DNA from: Acidimicrobiaceae bacterium
GTDB taxonomy: Bacteria > Actinomycetota > Acidimicrobiia > Acidimicrobiales > Ilumatobacteraceae
Assembly (NCBI GenBank): GCA_020637295.1
Contig: JACJWF010000008.1
Coordinates: forward strand, 62,001-126,000
Reading direction: 5' to 3'
Length of the DNA stretch: 64,000 bases
Of the stretch, positions 33,844 to 42,452 are shown in pieces. Numbering within the stretch: position 1 is the stretch's first letter; each line of letters begins with the position of its first letter. Below the pieces are notes generated by a model. It saw only the letters and a list, made by a program, of their open reading frames with translations, had not been told where the DNA came from and did not search any database. The position numbers and the translations under genes are program-made.

Positions 33844-34476
33844 ATGAGCCAGCCAGACCTCGGCGCCCTGTACCGCGCCGCCCGTGAACGCATCTCGTCC
33901 GTCGTCGCCGCCGAGGGTGTGGACCCCGACCTGGTGGTGCCGGCGACCCCGGCGTGGTCGGTGCACGACCTGGTGGCCCACGTCACCGGCGTCGCGGCCG
34001 ACGCCACCTCTGGGAACATGGCCGGCGCCCCGGGCGAGGCGTGGACAGCTGCCCAGGTGGAACGCAACCGCGGCCGGTCGATCGCCGAGATGGTGGAGGA
34101 GTGGGGTTCCACCGGCCCGGGCATCGAGGCGTTCCTCTCCGGCCCCGGAGGCGAGATGGCCGGCGCGGCGGTGATGGACATCCACACCCACGAAGCCGAC
34201 CTGCGCCATGCGCTCGGCCTGCCGTTCGACGTGCCCGCGGACTTCCTGGCCTGGGCCGGCCCGCAGATGCGCGAGGGCTTCGCCGGGCAGGTGGCCGAGG
34301 CCGGCCTGCCGCCCGTGGACGTGGAGGTGGACGACGTCACCCTGTTCCGGGCCCGGCTGGGCCGGCGCACCGAGACCGAGGTGCGCGGCTACCGGTGGTC
34401 CGCCGACCCGGACCCCTACATGGACTCGTTCTTCATCTTCGGCCGAGCGGCGCAATCACTCGGGGAGGGTGTGTGA
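33844..34476 (+). CDS. Maleylpyruvate isomerase-family (mycothiol-dependent type) protein
   Basis: 210 aa, same fold as the protein at 5770. WSVHDLVAHVTGVAADA near residue 38 and MDIHTHEADLRHALG near 112 give the metal histidines. Members act with mycothiol in isomerisation or conjugation; the specific reaction is unknown. Its stop overlaps the GTG of a VOC protein, so the pair probably forms a small mycothiol- or metal-related unit. Confidence 0.85.
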   Translation: MSQPDLGALYRAARERISSVVAAEGVDPDLVVPATPAWSVHDLVAHVTGVAADATSGNMAGAPGEAWTAAQVERNRGRSIAEMVEEWGSTGPGIEAFLSGPGGEMAGAAVMDIHTHEADLRHALGLPFDVPADFLAWAGPQMREGFAGQVAEAGLPPVDVEVDDVTLFRARLGRRTETEVRGYRWSADPDPYMDSFFIFGRAAQSLGEGV

Positions 34477-34835
34477 TCGGTCGCCTCGAGGAGGTCGTCA
34501 TCGACTGCCACGATCCGATGCGGCTGGCGGAGTTCTGGCAGCGCGTCCTCGGTGGCTATGTGGTGCGGCAGAGCCATGAGTGGGTGGCGCTGGAACCCCC
34601 GCATGGCATCACCGTGTCGTTCCAGCTGGTGCCGGAGGCCAAGACGGTGAAGAACCGGGTGCACCTGGATGTGGACGTGCCCGATCTGGAGGACGCCGTG
34701 GCCGCCGCTGAACTGCTGGGTGCTACCCGCCACGGCGAGGTGGTGTACGACGAACTGGGCGGCTTCCAGGTGATGCTGGACCCCGAGGGAAATGAATTCT
34801 GCTTCGTCAACGGCCCCACGGCCATCACGGCCTGA
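34473..34835 (+). CDS. VOC-family (glyoxalase-like) protein
   Basis: 120 aa, one glyoxalase/bleomycin-resistance domain. DCHDPMRLAEFWQRVLGG opens it and VMLDPEGNEFCFV closes it; His, Glu and the C-terminal Glu are in the usual metal-ligand places. Close to the Glyoxalase_6-like subgroup often found in actinobacteria. GTG start overlaps the preceding stop (GTGA). Confidence 0.85.
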   Translation: MIGRLEEVVIDCHDPMRLAEFWQRVLGGYVVRQSHEWVALEPPHGITVSFQLVPEAKTVKNRVHLDVDVPDLEDAVAAAELLGATRHGEVVYDELGGFQVMLDPEGNEFCFVNGPTAITA

Positions 34836-34856
34836 CCAGGCCGGCCGTCCGTTGGG

Positions 34857-34862
34857 TACGGT
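34857..34862 (+). promoter_or_regulatory. -10 box, leaderless start at 34869
   Basis: TACGGT, 6 nt before the ATG of pfkA. Confidence 0.6.
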
Positions 34863-34868
34863 GAAGCC

Positions 34869-35999
34869 ATGAGCCACCCCATCCGCCGCATCGCACTGTC
34901 GACCGGTGGCGGCGACGCGCCCGGCCTGAACGCCGTCATCCGTGCCGCCACGCTGGCCGGCCTGAACCAGGGATGGGACGTCGTGGGCATCCGCGACGGG
35001 TTCAACGGCCTGATGACCCCGGACGACTACCCCGACGGTGGCGTGGTACCCCTCACCCGCGACGTCGTGCGCAACATCTCCCATCTCGGCGGCACGATCC
35101 TCGGCACCACCAACCGCGGAAACCCCACGGCGTACCCTACCCAGCAGCCCGACGGCACGTGGGTGGAGGTGGACCGTACCCAGGAACTGCTGGACCGTTT
35201 CGCCGAGCGGCAGATCGACGCGCTCATCACCGTGGGCGGCGACGGCTCGCTCACCATCGGCAGCCACCTGTGCAAGGCCGGGCTGCGGGTCATCGGCGTA
35301 CCGAAGACGATCGACAACGACCTCGAGCGCACCACCCAGACGTTCGGCTTCGCCACCGCCGTGGAGTTCGCCACCGAATGCATCGACCGGCTGATCTCCA
35401 CCGCCACGTCCCACGGCCGGGTGGTGGTGGTCGAGGTGATGGGTCGCTACGCGGGCTGGATCGCGCTCCACGCCGGGCTGGCGGGTGGGGCGCACGGCAT
35501 CCTCATCCCGGAGATCCCCTACCGCCTCGAGCATGTCGCGGCGATGATCCGCCAGCGCGAGGAACGCGGCGCCAAGTTCTCGATCATCGTGGTGGCCGAG
35601 GGCGCTCGCCCGGTGGACGGCGCGTACACCCTGCTGGGCAAGGATGTCGGCGGGGCCGAGCGTCTGGGTGGTGTGGGCGAGAAGGTCGCCCAGGAGCTGT
35701 CCGTGCTGACCGGCAAGGAGGCCCGCACCGTGGTGCTCGGGCACCTGCTGCGTGGCGGTCAACCCGTGTCGTTCGACCGCCAGCTCGGGCTGCGCTTCGG
35801 TGCGGCGGCGGTGCGCGCGCTGGAGGACGGGCTGGACGGGGTGATGGTCTCGCTGGACCCGCCGACCGTCGCCTACGTGCCCCTGGCCGCCGCCATCGCC
35901 CGCTTGAAGACGGTGCCGCTGGACTGCGACACGATGCTGACGGCGCGGGACCTCGGCATCAACTTCGGGGACGTCCCACCGCTGGTCGAACGCTCCTAG
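34869..35999 (+). CDS. pfkA: 6-phosphofructokinase
   Basis: Phosphorylates fructose-6-phosphate, committing step of glycolysis. 376 aa. STGGGDAPGLNAVIR at the front, GGDGS at 123-127, PKTIDND at 145-151, VEVMGRYAGWIA and EGARPVDG later. The glycine in GGDGS predicts ATP as donor, while the lysine in PKTIDND is the residue typical of PPi enzymes; this G/K pair is known from streptomycete ATP-dependent enzymes. ATG 6 nt after TACGGT. Confidence 0.94.
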   Translation: MSHPIRRIALSTGGGDAPGLNAVIRAATLAGLNQGWDVVGIRDGFNGLMTPDDYPDGGVVPLTRDVVRNISHLGGTILGTTNRGNPTAYPTQQPDGTWVEVDRTQELLDRFAERQIDALITVGGDGSLTIGSHLCKAGLRVIGVPKTIDNDLERTTQTFGFATAVEFATECIDRLISTATSHGRVVVVEVMGRYAGWIALHAGLAGGAHGILIPEIPYRLEHVAAMIRQREERGAKFSIIVVAEGARPVDGAYTLLGKDVGGAERLGGVGEKVAQELSVLTGKEARTVVLGHLLRGGQPVSFDRQLGLRFGAAAVRALEDGLDGVMVSLDPPTVAYVPLAAAIARLKTVPLDCDTMLTARDLGINFGDVPPLVERS

Positions 36000-36012
36000 C
36001 GCGTCGCGCTAG
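35996..36012. terminator. Bidirectional hairpin made of the two stop codons
   Basis: CTAGCGC-GTC-GCGCTAG is a perfect 7+3+7 inverted repeat. The TAG of pfkA and the TAG of the convergent gene are both inside its arms. Confidence 0.6.
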
Positions 36013-37535
36013 CGGTTGAGGTGGGTCACCACGTTCTCGGTGATCCGGCTCACCATGGTGTCGTCGAGGGCGTAGACCCAGTCGGTGGAGCCGATCGTGC
36101 AGACCGTGCCGCCTGCGTCGCCGAACGGCTTGCACGTCAGCATCACCGCGTTACCGTGGCGCACCCGGCGCAGCGAGTCCGTGGAGATGTCGCCGTACAG
36201 GCGCTCGGCCACGAACTCCAGGTCGCACTGGTCGTCGCTGGCCGCCACCGACGCCGGGTACTCGCCCTCGGCCAGGTTGGACGCCGGCGCCATGCCCACG
36301 ATCACCGTGTGCGGCGCGGCGTCGGGCATCGCCGCGTAGGGCAGGCCGTAGTCGTCCATGCCCAGGCGCACGCCGACCACCTCATACCCGACGGCACCGT
36401 GGGCGGATCCGATCTGGTCGCCGTAGCGCAGGCCGGTGCCGTCCAGCATCCAGTGGTCGTCGCGGTACACGGTGAATCCGCCGGCGGCGCGGGGGGTGGC
36501 CTGCCCGAAGCGGGCGTACAGGCCGAACGCCGAGCCGCCGCCGACGAACCGCCACTCCGGCCGGCCCACCAGCGGGTCGCACCACATGCCGCTCATCGAG
36601 TGCTCGTCCGCCGTGCCGACCACGGGGTCGTCGCGGTGAGCGTTGTACTTGAACGCCGTCATGTCCCGCCCGCCCTCGTCGAAGCGCACCTGCCAGAACA
36701 TCGTGTTGCCGCTGAGGCTGGCGTAGTTGCCGCCGCCCTTCACGTACGCCTCGATGCCGTCGCGCTGCGCGGCGGACCAGTACTCGTCGTGGCCGACGCC
36801 CATCACCAGGCGATACCCGTCCACCACCTCCGGATGGTCGGCGAGGTCGGACGACACGGCGTAGTCCAGCTCGATGCCGTTGCGCTCGGCCCATTCCACG
36901 AAGCGGCGCTCGTACGTCCACCACCCGGCGCTGCTCATGTAGCCGGGATAGCCGTGCTCGTTGCGGTACTCCTGGTAGGCGTAGCCGTCGGTGTCGGGCG
37001 TGTGACCGGGCGGGGCGACCGGGCTCTTGCGGTCCAACCCGTCCACGTGCTGGCGCACGAGCATGCCGCGCCCGAACGGCCGGTCGAAGCTGACCTGGTG
37101 CCCGCCGGTGTACAGGCTGCGCCCGCCCCAGTTGTTGTACGCGTTGTAGGTGTTGGTGGCCAGCACGAGCAGCGGGTTGCCCGTGCGCTGCTTGGCTCGC
37201 AGCACGAACATCGCGTACCCGTAGGCGCGCAGGTGCGACGCACCGTGGGCGTGCAGGGTCACCAGGTACATCCCGCTCGGCCAGTCCATGCTGGTGGGGA
37301 TGGTGACGCCCACGGGCCAGTCGCACCCGTGGCTGTCGGCGTTCTCCGGGGTCGGGTGGGCGACGCCCGGCAGGTCGTCGGCGGCCCACAGCACGTCGCC
37401 GTTCCAGCGTCGCACCTCCACGCCGTAGCGCTCCACGGCGCACCAGGTGTGCAGGTTCACCGCCTCGCCGGGCAGGTAGCTCAGCCGGTCGCAGTACGCC
37501 TCGACCGCGTCGTAGTGGGTGACATCGTCGGCCAT
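36009..37535 (-). CDS. N,N-dimethylformamidase beta subunit-like protein
   Basis: 508 aa, cytosolic. The C-terminal two thirds match the beta-subunit/ThuA-like architecture of dimethylformamidase: LVLATNTYNAYNNWGGRSLY, MSSAGWWTYERRFVEWAERNGIELDYAVSSDLADHPEVVDGYRLVMGVGHDEYWS, GGGNYASLSGNTMFWQVR. The last includes the HDEYW segment placed near the iron site in that enzyme. Known DMFase hydrolyses DMF; no small alpha-subunit gene is next to this one, so the real substrate is open. ATG 7 nt after TACGGT. Confidence 0.75.
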   Translation of the reverse strand: MADDVTHYDAVEAYCDRLSYLPGEAVNLHTWCAVERYGVEVRRWNGDVLWAADDLPGVAHPTPENADSHGCDWPVGVTIPTSMDWPSGMYLVTLHAHGASHLRAYGYAMFVLRAKQRTGNPLLVLATNTYNAYNNWGGRSLYTGGHQVSFDRPFGRGMLVRQHVDGLDRKSPVAPPGHTPDTDGYAYQEYRNEHGYPGYMSSAGWWTYERRFVEWAERNGIELDYAVSSDLADHPEVVDGYRLVMGVGHDEYWSAAQRDGIEAYVKGGGNYASLSGNTMFWQVRFDEGGRDMTAFKYNAHRDDPVVGTADEHSMSGMWCDPLVGRPEWRFVGGGSAFGLYARFGQATPRAAGGFTVYRDDHWMLDGTGLRYGDQIGSAHGAVGYEVVGVRLGMDDYGLPYAAMPDAAPHTVIVGMAPASNLAEGEYPASVAASDDQCDLEFVAERLYGDISTDSLRRVRHGNAVMLTCKPFGDAGGTVCTIGSTDWVYALDDTMVSRITENVVTHLNR

Positions 37536-37542
37536 GCCGCTC

Positions 37543-37548
37543 ACCGTA
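37543..37548 (-). promoter_or_regulatory. -10 box, leaderless start at 37535
   Basis: TACGGT on the minus strand, 7 nt before the ATG. Confidence 0.6.
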
Positions 37549-37743
37549 GCCCTGCCGGCTTCTCGGCCCGCTCCCTCCGTCCCGCTCGCCACGCAGCCTG
37601 TCGGCCCGCTCGCCGTGCCCCGCTTCCGCTTGCCCCGAGCCCGCTTGCCGCGCCCGCTCCCGCTTGCCCCGCTCGCCGTGCCCCGCTCGCCGTGCCCCGC
37701 TCGCCGTGCCCCGCGCCCGCTTGCCCCGAGCCCGCTCCCGCGC
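37549..37743. other. C-rich low-complexity tract with 14-bp tandem repeat
   Basis: Pyrimidine-rich on the + strand. CCCCGCTCGCCGTG occurs three times in perfect tandem at 37667, 37681 and 37695, with degenerate copies around. Together with the palindrome after it this fills a 341-bp space without a gene. Confidence 0.7.
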
Positions 37744-37838
37744 CGTTTGTGTCACGGCACAGAATTCAGCGTCACGGCACAGACGGTACGTACTTCTGTG
37801 CCGTGACCGTGAAGCCGGTGCCGTGACACAGACATCAC
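37744..37838. repeat. Nested palindrome, family 3, copy 2
   Basis: Same plan as 13171-13274: GTGTCACGGCAC facing GTGCCGTGACAC (37818-37829), with an inner GTCACGGCACAG (37771-37782) facing CTGTGCCGTGAC (37796-37807). Both copies follow a C-rich tract and lie between two minus-strand genes. Confidence 0.85.
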
Positions 37839-37876
37839 GGGGAACGGGGTGGGGAGGGGCCGGGCGGACGGGGTGG

Positions 37877-39601
37877 TCAGTGGCCGGCGCGGAGGAGGCG
37901 GCCGGGGAGGGCGCCGGTGAACTCGTCGTGGTCGACGGTCTGGACGCCGTTGAGCCATGTGCCCACGTAGCCGCGGCCGTGCTGCACCAGGCGGCGGCCG
38001 TCGGCCGGCAGGTCATAGGCCATGCGCGGCACGTCGAACCCGAGGTGGTCGTAGTCGATCAGGTTCAGGTCGGCACGCATGCCCGGCGCCACCACGCCAC
38101 GGTCGGCCAGGCCGTACAGCGCAGCGGTCTGCGAGGTCTGGCGGTGGACCACGTACTCCAGCGGCAGGGTGTCGCCGCGGCGGCGGTCCCGCGTCCAGTG
38201 GGTGAGCATGAACGTGGGCATGCCGCCGTCGCAGATGGCGCCACAGTGGGCGCCGCCGTCACTGAGCCCCATGCGGGTGTGCGGGTGACGGGTGACCGCC
38301 TCGGTGAACGACAGATCGCCATAGCTGTAGTTGAAGAACGGCGCGTAGAGCATCCCGTTGCCGCCGTCGGCCACGAGTTGGTCGAGGACCAGTTGCATGG
38401 CGGGGACGCCCATCCGTGATGCCTCGGCGGCGACGCTGTCCGACGCCGCCGGCTCGTAGTCGATGTCCTCGCCGTCCACCCGCCAGATGCGGCCGAGGTT
38501 GGAGAGCACGGCCTTCTGGAAGAACCCGCCGTCGTCCGGCACGTCCTCGATGATCCGCCGCCTGCGCTCCGGCTCCGCGAGTGCGGCCAGCCGTTCGGCC
38601 AGCGGCAGCGCAGCGACTTCCTGGTAGGCGGGGTGGAACAGCAGCGGGTGCACCGATCCCTGCAGGCAGTAGAGGATGCCGATGCTGCGGCCGGCCACCT
38701 GGGCGACGATCGGCAGGCCGTCGGCGTGGGCTTCGTCCAGCAGGCGCAGCACCTCGCGCCACACGTCGGGCGCCTGGTCCGGCTGGTTGAGGTTGACGCT
38801 GACCGGCTGGCCGGTGAGCGCAGCCACTCGGCGCATCCACGGCCACTCGTCGATCGGCAGGCGGGAGTGCTCCGGGGCGAACTGGAACAGGCCGCGCCCG
38901 ACGCGGGCGATGGCCCCGGCGATGCCCAGCAGTTCCTCGGCATCGGCCGTGGTGCCGGGGACGAGCTCGCCGTCCTTCGTCTTGTGGATCGGGGTGCGGC
39001 TGGTGGTGAACCCGAACGCGCCGGCACGCAGGGCGTCCTCCACCAGCGCGGACATGCGGGCGATGTCGTCCGCCGTGGCCGCCTCGTTGCGTGAGCCTCG
39101 TTCGCCCATCACGTACACGCGCAGCGGGCAGTGGCCGATCTGCGAGCCGACGTCCATCACGCGGGGCATTGCCTCCAGCGCGTCGAGGTACTCGGGGTAG
39201 CTCTCCCACCCCCACTTCAGACCCTCGTGCAGGGCCGTGCCGGGGATGTCCTCCACGCTCTCCATCATCTCGATGAGCGCGGTGTGCAGTTCTGGCTTGG
39301 CCGGGGCGAACCCGACGCCGCAGTTGCCCATCATCACCGTGGTGACACCGTGCCAACCCGACGGCGTCATGTACGGATCCCAGGTGACCTGCGCGTCGTA
39401 GTGGGTGTGCATGTCCACCCAGCCGGGGGTCAGCAGCAGGCCGTCGGCCTCCACCACCCGGCCGGCAGCGGCGCCGGCAAGCGCACCTCCCGCCTCCACG
39501 GCAGTGATGGTCCCGCCGTCCACGGCCACGTCGGCCGCCCGGCCGGGCGCGCCGCTGCCGTCGACGAGGTGGGCGTTGCGGAAGATCAGGTCATGTGCCA
39601 C
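37877..39601 (-). CDS. N-acyl-D-amino-acid deacylase-type amidohydrolase
   Basis: 574 aa, amidohydrolase superfamily. LLTPGWVDMHTHYDAQVTWDP carries the H-x-H metal pair (His65, His67), GNCGVGFAP the conserved cysteine (Cys94), then GHCPLR and the late HxxD-like MGLSDGGAHCG. The order matches D-aminoacylase and the larger related proteins of about 575 aa whose natural substrate is unclear. GTG start 7 nt after GAGACT, which lies in a palindrome. Confidence 0.88.
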   Translation of the reverse strand: MAHDLIFRNAHLVDGSGAPGRAADVAVDGGTITAVEAGGALAGAAAGRVVEADGLLLTPGWVDMHTHYDAQVTWDPYMTPSGWHGVTTVMMGNCGVGFAPAKPELHTALIEMMESVEDIPGTALHEGLKWGWESYPEYLDALEAMPRVMDVGSQIGHCPLRVYVMGERGSRNEAATADDIARMSALVEDALRAGAFGFTTSRTPIHKTKDGELVPGTTADAEELLGIAGAIARVGRGLFQFAPEHSRLPIDEWPWMRRVAALTGQPVSVNLNQPDQAPDVWREVLRLLDEAHADGLPIVAQVAGRSIGILYCLQGSVHPLLFHPAYQEVAALPLAERLAALAEPERRRRIIEDVPDDGGFFQKAVLSNLGRIWRVDGEDIDYEPAASDSVAAEASRMGVPAMQLVLDQLVADGGNGMLYAPFFNYSYGDLSFTEAVTRHPHTRMGLSDGGAHCGAICDGGMPTFMLTHWTRDRRRGDTLPLEYVVHRQTSQTAALYGLADRGVVAPGMRADLNLIDYDHLGFDVPRMAYDLPADGRRLVQHGRGYVGTWLNGVQTVDHDEFTGALPGRLLRAGH

Positions 39602-39603
39602 GG

Positions 39604-39618
39604 GCGCGAGTCTCGCGC
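39604..39618. promoter_or_regulatory. 15-bp palindrome covering the deacylase -10 region
   Basis: GCGCGAGTCTCGCGC, 7+1+7 perfect. The -10-like GAGACT (minus, 39609-39614) lies inside it, 7 nt before the GTG. Possible operator. Confidence 0.45.
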
Positions 39619-39637
39619 AGGGGCCCGGCCCGGTGGC

Positions 39638-40453
39638 TCAGCCGGGCACCCGCACCGCAGCCAGCGCGGCAGCATGCAGCAGGCCGTTGGACGACACCGC
39701 AGTGTCGCTCTCGAACGTCACCACATTGTTGCGGTCGGTGTACGTGCCGCCCGCTTCCTCGACCACGATCTTCACCGCGGCGTTGTCGTACGGCATCAAA
39801 CCCACGGCGTCGATGGCGATGTCCACGGCCCCCTCGGCCACCAGCATGTGCTGCCAGAAGTCGCCGAAGCCTCGGGCCCGGTACGCGTCCTGTTGCAGTT
39901 GCACCAACTGCGGGGTGACGCCGAGCGCGTCCCAGCCGGAGGCGAACGTGACGCTGACCTGGGCCTCCGCCAGCGCGGCGACGGTTGACACCTGGCAGCG
40001 GCGGCCGTTGGCGAACGCGCCCAGCCCGCGGGCGGCCCACCACCGCCGGCCCATCGCCGGCGCGGCGACCACGCCCACGAGCGGGCCGTGATCCGCGTGG
40101 GTGAGCGCCACCAGGGTGGCCCACACCGGGATGCCGCGGACGAAGTTGGACGTGCCGTCGATCGGGTCCACCACCCAGCGCCACGGGGAAGAGGTGTCGC
40201 CGACCACGCCGTGCTCCTCGCCGTACATGCCGTGGTGCGGGCGGGCCTCCAGCACCCGCCGGCTGATGGCCAGCTCCGCGTTGCGGTCGGCCTCCGTCAC
40301 CTCGCTGCGGTCGGCCTTGCGGGCCAGGCTGAACTCGCGGCTCTCGTAGAGCGGCATCGCGACGGCGTTGCCGAGATCGGCCAGTTCCTGCGCCAGTGCC
40401 AGCTCGGCGGCAGCGTCGAAGTCGGGGGGAAGCGTCACGCCGGAAGGGCTCAC
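39638..40453 (-). CDS. Inositol monophosphatase-family phosphatase (HisN-like)
   Basis: 271 aa. Metal-site motifs GEEHG near residue 80 and WVVDPIDGTSNF at 93-104, then the C-terminal DxxxxxAAV region in MPYDNAAVKIVVEEAGG. In actinobacteria this branch includes histidinol-phosphate phosphatase HisN and inositol-phosphatases; which it is cannot be decided. The last metal aspartate sits in PYDNAA, where HisN usually has PWDVAA. GTG 7 nt after TAGCCT. Confidence 0.9.
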   Translation of the reverse strand: MSPSGVTLPPDFDAAAELALAQELADLGNAVAMPLYESREFSLARKADRSEVTEADRNAELAISRRVLEARPHHGMYGEEHGVVGDTSSPWRWVVDPIDGTSNFVRGIPVWATLVALTHADHGPLVGVVAAPAMGRRWWAARGLGAFANGRRCQVSTVAALAEAQVSVTFASGWDALGVTPQLVQLQQDAYRARGFGDFWQHMLVAEGAVDIAIDAVGLMPYDNAAVKIVVEEAGGTYTDRNNVVTFESDTAVSSNGLLHAAALAAVRVPG

Positions 40454-40460
40454 GCAGGCG

Positions 40461-40466
40461 AGGCTA
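40461..40466 (-). promoter_or_regulatory. -10 box, leaderless start at 40453
   Basis: TAGCCT on the minus strand, 7 nt before the GTG. Confidence 0.6.
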
Positions 40467-40471
40467 GGCGG

Positions 40472-42415
40472 TCAGGCGTCGAGCGCCGCGTCGACAGCGG
40501 CGACGATGCCCGCAGCGTCCAGGCCCATCTGGGCGAGGATCTTCTCAGCGGAGCCCTGGGGGATGAACTTCGCCGGGATGCCCAGCACCTTCACCCGCGA
40601 CTCGCACGAGAGCGCCGTCACCTGGTCGGCGATGGCGAAGCCGATCCCGCCCTCGCGGATGCCGTCCTCGCAGGTGACCACCGCGCGGTGGCGGGCGGCG
40701 TCGGCGATCATCGCCGGGTCCAGCGGCTGGCAGGAGCGGACGTCCCACACCGTGGCGTCGATGCCCCGTTCAGCCAGCATGGCGGCGGCCTTCTCGGCCT
40801 CCACCAGCATCTTGCCGACACCGAGCAGGGCCACCGAACCGTCGCCCTCCCGCGTGCGGCGGGCCAGCAGCCCGACCCCGACCTCGTGCTCGCCCACATG
40901 GTGTGCGGCGCCACGTGGCCAGCGAATGACGACCGGGCCTTCGTCGGCCAGGCCGATGGCGTCGTGCAGCATCACCTGGAGGTCCTCGGCGCTGGAAGGG
41001 GCGAGCACGCGCATGCCCGGCACCTTGGACAGCAGCGCCATGTCGTACACGCCGTGGTGGCTGGCGCCGTCCGGGCCGGTGATGCCGGCGCGGTCCAGGC
41101 AGAACACCACCGGCAGGCGGTGCAGAGCGACGTCGTAGACCACCTGGTCCCACGCCCGGTTGAGGAACGTGCTGTAGACGGCCACGACGGGCCGCAGCCC
41201 GCCCATGGCCATGCCGGCAGCACCGGTGACGGCGTGCTGCTCGGCGATGCCGACGTCGAAGAAGCGGTCCGGGAAGCGGGCCTGGAACGGCAGCAGGCCG
41301 GTGGGGCCGGGCATGGCCGCGGTGATGGCGACGAGGCGGGGGTCCAGCTCCGCCTCCTTGATGATGGCCTCGGCGAAGCTCTGCGTGTACCCGGTGACGA
41401 CGGCGGGCGGCGGGCCGACCGCAGGGTCGAAGATGGGGGCGTCGTGGAGATGCTTCTCGTCGTCGTCCTCCGCCGGCGAGTAGCCGCGGCCCTTCTGGGT
41501 GAGGACGTGCACGACGATCGGCCCCTCGGCGGAGAGCTCGATGGCGTTGCGGAAGGAGTGCTCGAGCGCCTCGAAGTCGTGCCCGTCCACCGGGCCCACG
41601 TAGCGGACGCCGAGCGCCTCGAAGAAGCTCGGCGGCTGGAGGAACTCTCGCACCGCCGCCTTGAACGCATCCATGCCCTTCTCCGCCTGGGCGCCCACGT
41701 AGGGCAGGTCGCGGAGGAACTGCTCCAGCCGGCGCTGGCGGCGGACGTACACGGGGTTGAGGCGGATGTTGGTGAGGCTGTGGGACAGCTTCTCCTGGAT
41801 GCGGTCCGGCAGGCTGGGGTGCTCCACCTGGGCCTTCTCCCGCTCCGTGGGCGTGGCGGTGAGCTTCGAGATGGTCGGCGCGTAGCTGCGGCCATTGTCG
41901 TTGAGGACGATGATGACCCGCTGGTTGCTGTGCCCGATGTTGTTGAGTGCCTCGTAGGCCATCCCGCCGGTCATCGAGCCGTCGCCGATGACGGCCACGA
42001 TGTGCCGCACCGGGTCCGTGCCCAGCTCCCTGGCCACCGACAGACCGTAGGCGTACGACAGCACGGTGCTGGCGTGGCTGTTCTCGATGACGTCGTGGGC
42101 GCTCTCCTCGCGGTTGGGGTACCCGCTGAGGCCGCCCGCCTTGCGCAGCGATTCGAATTGCTGCTGGCGGCCGGTGACGATCTTGTGCACATAGGCCTGG
42201 TGGCCCGTGTCCCACAGGATGCGGTCCTCCGGCGAGTGGAACACCCGGTGGAGGGCCATCGTCAGCTCGACGACGCCGAGGTTGCTGCCCAGGTGGCCGG
42301 CGTTCTCCGCAACCGCTCGCACGATGAAGTCGCGGATCTCGCCCGCCAGCTCGGTGAGCTCGGGGTAGCTGAGATCGCGTAGGTCGGCTGGCTGCCGGAT
42401 CTGGTGCAGGGGCAT
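40472..42415 (-). CDS. dxs: 1-deoxy-D-xylulose-5-phosphate synthase
   Basis: Condenses pyruvate and glyceraldehyde-3-phosphate with TPP, first step of the MEP isoprenoid pathway. 647 aa. HLGSNLGVVELTMALH, DTGHQAYVHKI, TPP-binding GDGSMTGG at 144-151 and NDN near 172, DGHD, and the transketolase-like centre FFDVGIAEQHAVTGAAGMA. ATG is 9 nt after TAGCGT. Sits back to back with a P450 gene, 37 bp between starts. Confidence 0.97.
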   Translation of the reverse strand: MPLHQIRQPADLRDLSYPELTELAGEIRDFIVRAVAENAGHLGSNLGVVELTMALHRVFHSPEDRILWDTGHQAYVHKIVTGRQQQFESLRKAGGLSGYPNREESAHDVIENSHASTVLSYAYGLSVARELGTDPVRHIVAVIGDGSMTGGMAYEALNNIGHSNQRVIIVLNDNGRSYAPTISKLTATPTEREKAQVEHPSLPDRIQEKLSHSLTNIRLNPVYVRRQRRLEQFLRDLPYVGAQAEKGMDAFKAAVREFLQPPSFFEALGVRYVGPVDGHDFEALEHSFRNAIELSAEGPIVVHVLTQKGRGYSPAEDDDEKHLHDAPIFDPAVGPPPAVVTGYTQSFAEAIIKEAELDPRLVAITAAMPGPTGLLPFQARFPDRFFDVGIAEQHAVTGAAGMAMGGLRPVVAVYSTFLNRAWDQVVYDVALHRLPVVFCLDRAGITGPDGASHHGVYDMALLSKVPGMRVLAPSSAEDLQVMLHDAIGLADEGPVVIRWPRGAAHHVGEHEVGVGLLARRTREGDGSVALLGVGKMLVEAEKAAAMLAERGIDATVWDVRSCQPLDPAMIADAARHRAVVTCEDGIREGGIGFAIADQVTALSCESRVKVLGIPAKFIPQGSAEKILAQMGLDAAGIVAAVDAALDA

Positions 42416-42424
42416 GGCGACGCC

Positions 42425-42430
42425 ACGCTA
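42425..42430 (-). promoter_or_regulatory. -10 box, leaderless start at 42415
   Basis: TAGCGT on the minus strand, 9 nt before the dxs ATG; faces the P450 -10 box eight bases away. Confidence 0.5.
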
Positions 42431-42438
42431 CCGCGGAG

Positions 42439-42444
42439 TAGGTT
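42439..42444 (+). promoter_or_regulatory. -10 box, leaderless start at 42453
   Basis: TAGGTT, 8 nt before the P450 ATG. Confidence 0.55.
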
Positions 42445-42452
42445 CGCCTGCG

